64,000 nt of DNA, from positions 2,054,648 through 2,118,647 of the forward strand of contig NZ_KE150412.1 in the NCBI RefSeq assembly GCF_000411255.1. Direction: 5' to 3'. Below are positions 1-9,000 of this stretch, piece after piece. Numbering within the stretch: position 1 is the stretch's first letter; each line of letters starts with the position of its first letter. Source of the DNA: Paenibacillus sp. HGH0039. GTDB taxonomy: Bacteria; Bacillota; Bacilli; Paenibacillales; NBRC-103111. The notes beneath the pieces are model-generated. The model did no database searches and was not told where the DNA came from. It worked only from the letters and a program-made list of their open reading frames with translations. A program made the position numbers and the translations under genes.

Positions 1-3000
1 TCCAGCCGCAGGACGCCCGGCATGTTGTACCCGAAGCCGTCCGTCTCCAATTGGCTGAGCACATACAGCCGTTTTTGCGCCGACGAAACGGGATAGCTTT
101 CCAGCTCGCCGACAGCCGGAATACCGGCGTACGGATTGGGCTGCAGCCCTTCCATCGCCTGCGCCAGCGATTCGACGGTCGGATGCTCGAACACCATCCG
201 CATCGGTACTTCCACCTGCAGCGCTTGGTGAATACGCGCCGTCAGCGCCGCCGCCCGCAGCGAATGCCCGCCGATTTCGAAGAAATGATCGCGGATACCG
301 ACAGCTTCCGCGCCAAGCACTTCCCGCCACAGCTCCGTTAGCCTCGCCTCCAGCACCGTGCGCGGCGCTTCCGTTCCTTCGCCCGACCGCTCCGCGAGAT
401 CGACGTCCGGCGCGGGCAGCGCGCTCCGGTCGATTTTTCCGTTCGGCGTCAGCGGAAACGCGTCCATAATGACCAGCGGCCAAGGAACCATATACTCCGG
501 CAAGCGGCGGCGCAATTCGCTTCTCCACAAAGCGGCAAGCGCCTTGGGCGGCATCGCCGCTTCCTTGGAGGAAGTCCTCGGCACCGCGTAAGCGATTAGC
601 TGACGATCGCCGGGCCGGACTTCCCGAGCCAAGACGACGGCATCCGCCGCACCGATGTCGTGCCGCAAGACGGCTTCAATTTCACCGGGTTCGATTCGGT
701 AGCCCCGAATCTTCACTTGATGATCGATCCGCCCGAGATAATCGATCGTTCCGTCCGGCAAAAACCGGGCCAGATCGCCCGTCCGGTAAATGACCGGACA
801 TTGGGCGCCGCCGTACGGGTTGGGCACGAATTTGGCGGCCGTTTGCTGCGGGTCGCCCACGTAGCCGCCGCCTACCTGCGCACCGGCGATGCAAAGCTCG
901 CCCGGAGTGCCGGCAGGCACCAGCCCCAGCTCCGCATTTAAAATATAGACGCGCGTGCCCGGCACGGGCCGGCCGATCGGCACTCGCTTGCCTGCAAAAG
1001 CGCTGATTGCCGGCAAGCGTGCGAACACAGTCACATCTGTGCATTCCGTCGGCCCGTAGGTGTTAACGACTTCCGCAAGGCACGCGTCCGATTTCAACCA
1101 AAGCGCAAGCCTGTCGGCGGCAATCGGTTCGCCGCCCAAGAACAGGTGCCGCAGCGTTGCAAGCGGCGCGAATTGCGCGGGAGCCGACGCATCCAGCAAA
1201 GGATAAAACGCGCTGGGCGTCCCGTTCAGCAGCGTAATGCCATGCTGCTCAATAAGCGACACAATCTGCCGCGCGTCGTAAGGACCTGCCGGAGGCAAAA
1301 TTAGCTGCCCGCCGGTCAGCAGCGGCGCAAATATATTTTTTTGCGTCAAATCGAAGCTTGGCGAGGTGATCACGAGCAGCTTATCCGCTGCCAACATCCC
1401 GAATTCCCCGGTGTACCAGCGCATCAATGACGCAAAGCCCGAGCGGTAAACGCTCGCTCCCTTCGGCATGCCCGTCGATCCTGACGTATAAATCACATAC
1501 ATGAGATGCTCGCCGTCCGCCTCGCTGCGCGGATTGGCGTCAGACTGCGACAGCAAGGCGCCCGCCTCCGTATCCAGACACACAACCGTCAAGTCGCGCA
1601 GCCCGCCCAATCGCTCAGCGTGAGCCTGCACAGTGACCAGCACGCGAAGTTCCGCCCGCTCCGTCATATAGCGGAGCCGTTCATCGGGCAGCGACGGGTC
1701 GAGCGGGACATAGGCGCCGCCGGATTTCAACACCGCAAGCAGTGCCGCCGGCAAAGACGGACTGCGGTCCAAGCATATGCCGATCAACGTGTTCGGACCG
1801 GCGCCCAGCGCCTGCAGCTTGTGGGCCAGCCGATTGGCTTGGCGGTTCAGTTCGCCGTAGGACACCGTTTGTCCATCGAACACGACCGCCGCCCTGTCCG
1901 GCGTTGCGAAGGCTTGTTTTTCAAATAAACCTTGCACGGTAAACTCGGTCATTGCCGGACAATCCGCTCCGTTCCCTGCATCCAGCAGCCGCTCTTTCTC
2001 CGCATCCGTTAGCAGGTCGATCCCCGTCAAACGTACCGCAGGATCGGCGGAAACGACTTCCAAGATGCGGATGTAACGCTTCGCCAGCAGACGGATCGTC
2101 TCCGGCGCAAACAGCCGAACGGCATACTCCCAAGTACATTGCAGCGTTTCCCCGTCAGCATGGTCCGTTGTCACTTGCAGGGAGAAATCGAACTTGGAAA
2201 TGCCCGGATTGATTTCTTCAACCTTATAGGTCAAGGCGCCGACGCGAGATGGCTGGACCGCTTCATTTTGGAACATAAACATCGTATCGAACACGGGGTT
2301 CCGGCTTAAATCGCGTACCGGATTCAGCTTATCCAGCAGCTCGTCGAACGGATAGTCTTGGCGCTCGAATGCCGCAAGCGCAAGTGCCTTTACATGCTGC
2401 AGCAGCTCCGCAAACGACTGGGATGCCTGCAACCGTCCACGCAAGGCCAGCGTGTTGACGAACATCCCGACCGCCGCTTCGGTATCCGCATGTCTGCGTC
2501 CGGATACCGGCGTGCCGACGATAATCTCGTCCTGTCCGGTGTATTGGGACAACAGCGCAAAATAAGCGGCAAGCAGCACCATATAAAGCGTTGTGCCGCT
2601 GTTTGCCGCCAGCTGCCGCAGCGCGCCTGTGAGCTGCGGCGTCAGCGTCAAAGACGCTACGCCGCCTTCAAAGCTTTGCGTCTGAGGCCTCGGAAAGTCC
2701 GCAGGCATATCAAGCACCGGCAGCTCGCCGCCCAGCGTTTGCAGCCAGTACGCCTCCTGCTCTTGGTACGTTCCTTGGGCAAGCTGCCGCCGCTGCCATG
2801 CCGCAAAATCCTTGTACTGCACACGCACAGGTTTCAATTGGCGTCCCTGATAGGCTTGCAGCACTTCGTCCAGCAGCGCTGCCATCGAAAAACCGTCCGC
2901 AGCCGCATGATGTACATCAATCAAAAGCGCGTAACGCCGATTCCCGAAATCAAGCAGCTCGGCGCGTATTAAGGGCGGTTCCTCCAATCGGAACGGGCGG

Positions 3001-6000
3001 ATAAACCGGCGGGAAATCGCCTCCAGCTCACTCGCCTCGGCTTGCGTCACCGGAACATGAAGCACAAGATCAGGCTGGATCGCCTGTACGACCTCGCCGC
3101 CTTCCAGCTTCAAGCACGTACGCAGCGACTCATGCCGCCCTGCGGCCTCTTGAAGCGCTTCAATGAAGCTCGGCACGCGCAAATCTCCTTCGAGATGCAG
3201 ACGTCCAGGCACGTTATATGTCGTGCCGCCCTCCTGCTGCTGGAGCAAGTACATTCGCCGCTGTCCGGGCGAGGCGGGATAATGCAGATGTGCCTCGACA
3301 GGCTCGATAGGGCTGAAAGCTTGCTTCTCGCCGCCCCGAATGTACTGGGCCAGCCCGCCCACCGTCTGCCGATGAAACAGCTCGCCGAGCGGGATCTGCA
3401 CGCCAAACGTTTTGCGAATCCGGGATAAAAGAACCGTGGCCGTCAAAGAATCGCCGCCGAGCTGAAAAAACGGATCGTGCGCACGGACCGCCGAAACACC
3501 CAGCACCTCTTGCCACATCCGAATCAATTCGGCTTCTACGCCGTCATCCGGCCCTGCGCCCATCTCTAGCATACGGTCTGCGCCCGGCATTGACGGAGCC
3601 GGCAGCCGCTCCCAATCCGGCTCGCCGTCCGCAAGCAGCGGCAGCGCCTTCATGAGCATCACTTGGCCGGGCCGCGCATAATCCGGAAGCGCCTCGCTCC
3701 ACCGCCGTTTAAGCGCCTCCTCCTCCCAAGGCGCGGACGGGTCCGAGACGACATACGCCGCAAGCGTCGCGGCGCTGCCTGCAGCGCTATCCTCCCATAC
3801 GCGGATAGCGCAAGCTTCCAAATTGCAGACGCGCAGCAAATGCGACTCAAGCTGCCGCAAGTTGATTAGGCGCCCCCGAATACGGGCAAAACTCGAGATC
3901 GGCCCGATGCGTTTCAGTTCCCCGCCCGGCGCGTGGTATACCCACTCGCCCGTGCGTTTAGCCTCGCGCATGCTCTGCCGGTTGAGCAGACCCTGCGCCA
4001 CAATATGCAGCTCCCCCGCCGTCCCGGCGGGAGCGGGCCGTCCAAAGGCGTCAAGCACGCAAGGGCAGCCGCCGTCCCGGTCGGCAAGCGACGACCAGCG
4101 CTTGCATATTTGACGGGTTTCATCCATGCCCAACAGCGATATTTCCGCAAGAGGTTGGCTGGATTTTTTTGTAATTTCACCCAAAATCGTTACCCAGTAA
4201 CGGAACCAGTGGGCAATGACATCCGGTTCGAACAATCCCGCGTTGTAATCAAAATCCACCCGCAGCTCTTTATTCGCTTCAGTCACGTTGACAAACAGCT
4301 CGTACTTGCTGGCCGTGACCGGGCTGGGGAGCAGCTCCGTGTCCAGCTCGTGAAACCGCAACTTGGGCAAGGGCCGGTCCATATTGAATACGACGTTTAT
4401 GACAGGCAAATGCCGGAGCCCTTGCTCGGCTAACGCCGCAAAGCTGTAAGCCTGGTAAGCTTCGAGCCGGCGCATGCTTTCCTTGACGGCGCCGGCAAAG
4501 TCCGCAAATGTCGTCTCGTGTTGAATCCGGCTAACCACCGGAAGCACATTGACGCAATGTCCGATCAGCGAAAAAGCGTCCATATGTGCTTGACCGGCCG
4601 TCGGCACGCCGACAGTCAGCCTGGAGTCGCCTGTCAGTCGGTGCAGCAAGATTTTAAAGGAAGACAGCAGCGTAACAAATAAACTGCTGCCCAGCCGGAT
4701 GCTGAGCGTTCTGAGCGATTGAACGAGCCCGCTTTCCAGCACGGCCGTATACCGCCCCCCTTCAAGGCCCGGCACAGTTACTCCCCGCAGCGGAGACGGC
4801 AGCTCCAATACGGAAAGCGGGCCGGAGAGCTCGTCGGTCCAAAATGCCGACGCTTCCGCGCTGCGCGGATCGGCCATCCGCAGTCGCTGCCATGCCGCAT
4901 AATCGCGGAAAACCGAAGCCTCCGGGAGCCGGTACGCTTCCTTCCGGACAAGCGCGCTGTAGATTGACGCCAGCTCCCGCATAAATACGACAATGGACCA
5001 TCCATCCGCGATCAGGTGGTGAAAAGTGAAAAGCGCCAAGTGCTCCTCTTCCTCCAGCTTTAAGAAATGAATGCGGAATAAAGGTTCGCGTTCCGATAAC
5101 CGGAACGGGGTTTCAATACCCAGTTTCAGCCAGGCGCTCTTTTGCCGTTCGCGCGATAAATCATCGTACCCGCTGACATCCAGCAGCTTGATCTGCGCCT
5201 CCAGCGACGCGGCGATCACCTGCGTTTCTCCGTCTGCGCCCATGTACGTACGCAGCGCTTCGTGCCGGCGCATCAGCGTATGAACCGATTCGCTCCACGC
5301 TTGCAAGCGCAGCGGCCCGCAAAGCCGAATCAGCGCCGATTCATGTAAAACGTGCGGCTTCTCACGGCTGGAAGCCGACGCAAACCAAAGCTGTTTTTGA
5401 TCCGGCGTCAAGGGAATGACCCTATCATGATCGTGCCCGGGCTGCTCGGGCAGCGGAAGTTTGCCGGGGTCCGGGCCGTCCGGAGGCGGATCAGGCAAAA
5501 ATCCGCCGTGTCGCAGCGCGGCTACGCTGTTCTTGACCGCCTGCACAATGCGGGCTATATCGGTCTCCGTGTGCGCCGTCGACAAAAAGCAATTGCGCCC
5601 TTCCCAAATATAGATGCCTTGATCCAGCATGTGGTAGTAAAACAGCTCCAGATCGCCCTTGAGCGCAAACCGGAACAAAGAACCGAAATAATCGATCCGG
5701 ATCGGCACCTTTTCCTCGGTAAAGAAGCGGTTCAAAGTCTCCGCCAAATCGGCGGTTTTCGCATTCAGCTCCGCCTGCAGCTTTTCCCCGTCGCGCTCCA
5801 GCCGTTCCAACACGGCAAGCGATGCCGCCATGGCGAGCGGATGGTGGCAGAAGGTACCCGCAACAAATGTGCGCCGTTCCTCATGCTGCGGATACGAACC
5901 GTCGCCGAAATCCCACATGCCTCCATCGATGCCGTCCATAAAAGCGGCACGGCCTCCCACGATGCCGATCGGCAGCCCGCCTCCGATCACTTTGCCGTAG

Positions 6001-9000
6001 GTGACCAAATCCGCCTCAATGCCGAACCACGCCTGCGCCCCGCCGGGATGAAGCCGGAAACCGGTGATCACCTCATCGAAAATAAGAGCGGCGCCCGCTT
6101 GTTCGGTCGCCTCCCGAACCGCCGCCAAAAACGGCCGCGGCTGCAAACCCGGTCTGCGGCTTTGCACCGGCTCCACCAGCACCGCCGCCAATTCATGGGC
6201 GTGTTCGCGAATATAGGCCAGCGCCGTCTCGGTGCCGTAAGGAAGCACAACGATGTCATCTACCATCCCGGAAGGCACTCCCGGCGCCAAAGGCATCGAC
6301 CGCTCCCGGTCCGCGCCCGGGCGGGCAAGCGCAAGCACGCCGTCAAACGTGCCGTGGTACGAACCCGCAAATAGAACCGCCTTGCTCCGCCCTGTAGCGG
6401 CCCGGGCCAACCGTAAAGCCACCATAACCGCTTCCGTGCCGGAGTTAAAAAGGGCTATTCGCTCTACGCCCGTCATGCGGCAAATTCCTTCAGCCACTTG
6501 GCCGGCCAGGTTCGACATCGGTCCGAGGCACATCCCGCTGCGCAGCGCCTTGTCAATATGTTCACGAATAAACGCCGGGTCGTGGCCGAAAAAATTCACG
6601 CCGAAACCCATCGTCAAATCAATGTATTCGTTGCCATCCAAATCCCAAATTTTGGAGCCCTCGGCCCTTTCCGCCACGAGCTGGTACACCATCTCTTTAA
6701 GCACAAGCCGAAAACCCGCCACATTGCGATTATTGGCATATACAGCGCGGTATTTCTGTGTATATGCTTTGGTCCGCCCGGTGCGTGCCGTATAGCGGTC
6801 GATCAAGTCGAGCACATGCTGCTCTTGATGGAGCGTCAGCGTTTCACGGGCTTTCACATCCATCGGACGGTAAGGCCGAAACGGCTGCCCCCCTTCGCTG
6901 CCCGCCGCCGCTGCGCGCACTGGCTCCGATGAATCGCCGCCTCCGCCATGATCGCCGCCGGATACCGCGGGCGGCTCCGCAACGGACGGCGAGCCGCCGG
7001 CAGCGGCTGCTTCGCTACGCACGTCGACGGAATGAGCGTGAGGAACGGCCGCCGGGAAGGCCGGAGGCTCCGTCCCTGCCGCGCGCTCGGAAGTTTCCGG
7101 CGCGACAAAGGAAGGCGGCTGCAGCACATCCAACTGCCGGGCGATAATGTGCAGTTGCTGTTCCATAATCGGCCGAAGCGCATGAACGAAGGCGACGCTT
7201 GGCGGGTGATGCCAGCCGCCCGCCGGCTCGGGTGCAGTCTGACGCAGCGCCTCTGCGCTTGGAGGCCCGTCCCAACCGGGCTGCGGCACGGCATCCCCGG
7301 TTTGCCGTCCGAAACGGTCGATCCCGTTCTGCGTACCGGACGAAGCGTTTTGCGGGAAATGATGCACAATGTACTCGGCCACCTGATCCAAATCTGTCAG
7401 CGTTTCAAAAAAACGGCTCATCGGAATATCGAGACCAAACACATCTTTGATGCCTTGCCGTACTTGGGTCAAGTTGATCGAATCCAGCCCCAGCTCCAAA
7501 AAATGGGTATGCGGTTGAAGCTCATTCATTTCAAGATGCGAAACGTCGCTTATCATTTGAGCCAGCGTTTGCGCAACCTGTGAATGAAGAGCGGAATCCG
7601 TCGCTGCCCCGGCATGCGACAACTGTTCATGCAAAGCGCTCACTCCGTTCACCTGCCCTTTCTCCATCGTCAAACTGCCTGTTCCTTCCCTCCGCCGCTG
7701 CGGCGTCTCGGCGATTTGAATCCAGCAGCGCTTGCCTTCAAAAGGGTATGACGGCAGCGATACCCGATGGCGCTGCCCCTGTGCGTACAATTGCTCCCAA
7801 TCGATAGCTTCCCCTCGCACAAAGGCTGCGGCCAGTTGCGCCGCCCCTTCAGCCGTTTCCAGCGTCGGCGCCGCTCCGCCTTCTCCCGCGGAAAATCGCC
7901 CGACAGCCTCCGGCCCGCCCGGCACCTCCCTGGCCGGTTCACCAAATCCGGACACCGTCCCGATCTGTCCGATAAATACGCCTTCGCCCGCAATGCCCTC
8001 GCGGTGCAGCCGGAGAAGGCTGTCGCGCAGCGCTGCCGGGCCGGCAGCCGCTATGGCGAGGCGATGCGCAAACATACTGCGCCCGGTGCTCGCCGTAAAG
8101 CAAACGCTGCGCATGTCGAGATCCGGTGAACGTTCAAAACGCTCGGCATAACGTCCGATTAACGCTTTCAAGGCGCTGTCGGTGCGCGCGGACAAAACGA
8201 GCAGCAGCGCACCGTCCGGCGCAGTGCCGCCCGCTCCGGTCTCCGCCGCTTCCTCCCGCGGTTTGTATTCTTCAAGCACCACATGGCAGTTCGTGCCGCT
8301 GAATCCAAACGAGCTGACTCCGCAGCGTCTCGGGAATCCCTGCGGTTCCCAATCGGTCAGCGATACATTGGGATAAACCGGCGAATCTTCAAAACGGATT
8401 TGCCGGTTAGGCGCGCGGAAGTGAACGAGCGGCGCGATTTGCCGATGCCGGAGCGAGAGCACTGCTTTGATCAAACCGGCGATACCGGCCGCTTCGTATA
8501 AATGGCCGATATTCGTTTTGACCGTACTTACCGCGCAAAACTGTTTGCGCTCCGTATACCGGCCAAACGCTTGCGAGATGCCCTCAATCTCCACGGGATC
8601 GCCGAGCTGCGTTCCTGTCCCGTGCGCTTCGATATATGTGATCGTCTCGGGGTCTACGCGCGCGTTCCGCCATGCCTGCGCGATGACATCCGCCTGCGCC
8701 AGCGCGTTGGGCGCGGAGATGCCTATCGTGCTGCCATCCTGGTTCATGGCGCTGCCCTTGATGACGGCGACAATACGGTCGCCGTCCTGCACCGCCCGGC
8801 GCAGCGGCTTCAGAATCACGGCGCCGACGCCTTCGCCCGCGCCGGTGCCGTCCGACTTCCCGTCAAATGCCCGCGCACGGCCGTCGGCCGATTCCATGCC
8901 GATGCCCGTCCGAATCGGCAGTAGAATGGTTTTGACGCCGCCCGCCACGGCCATGTCGCAATCCCCGTTCATTAAAGCCCGGCAGGCCAAATGCACCGCC

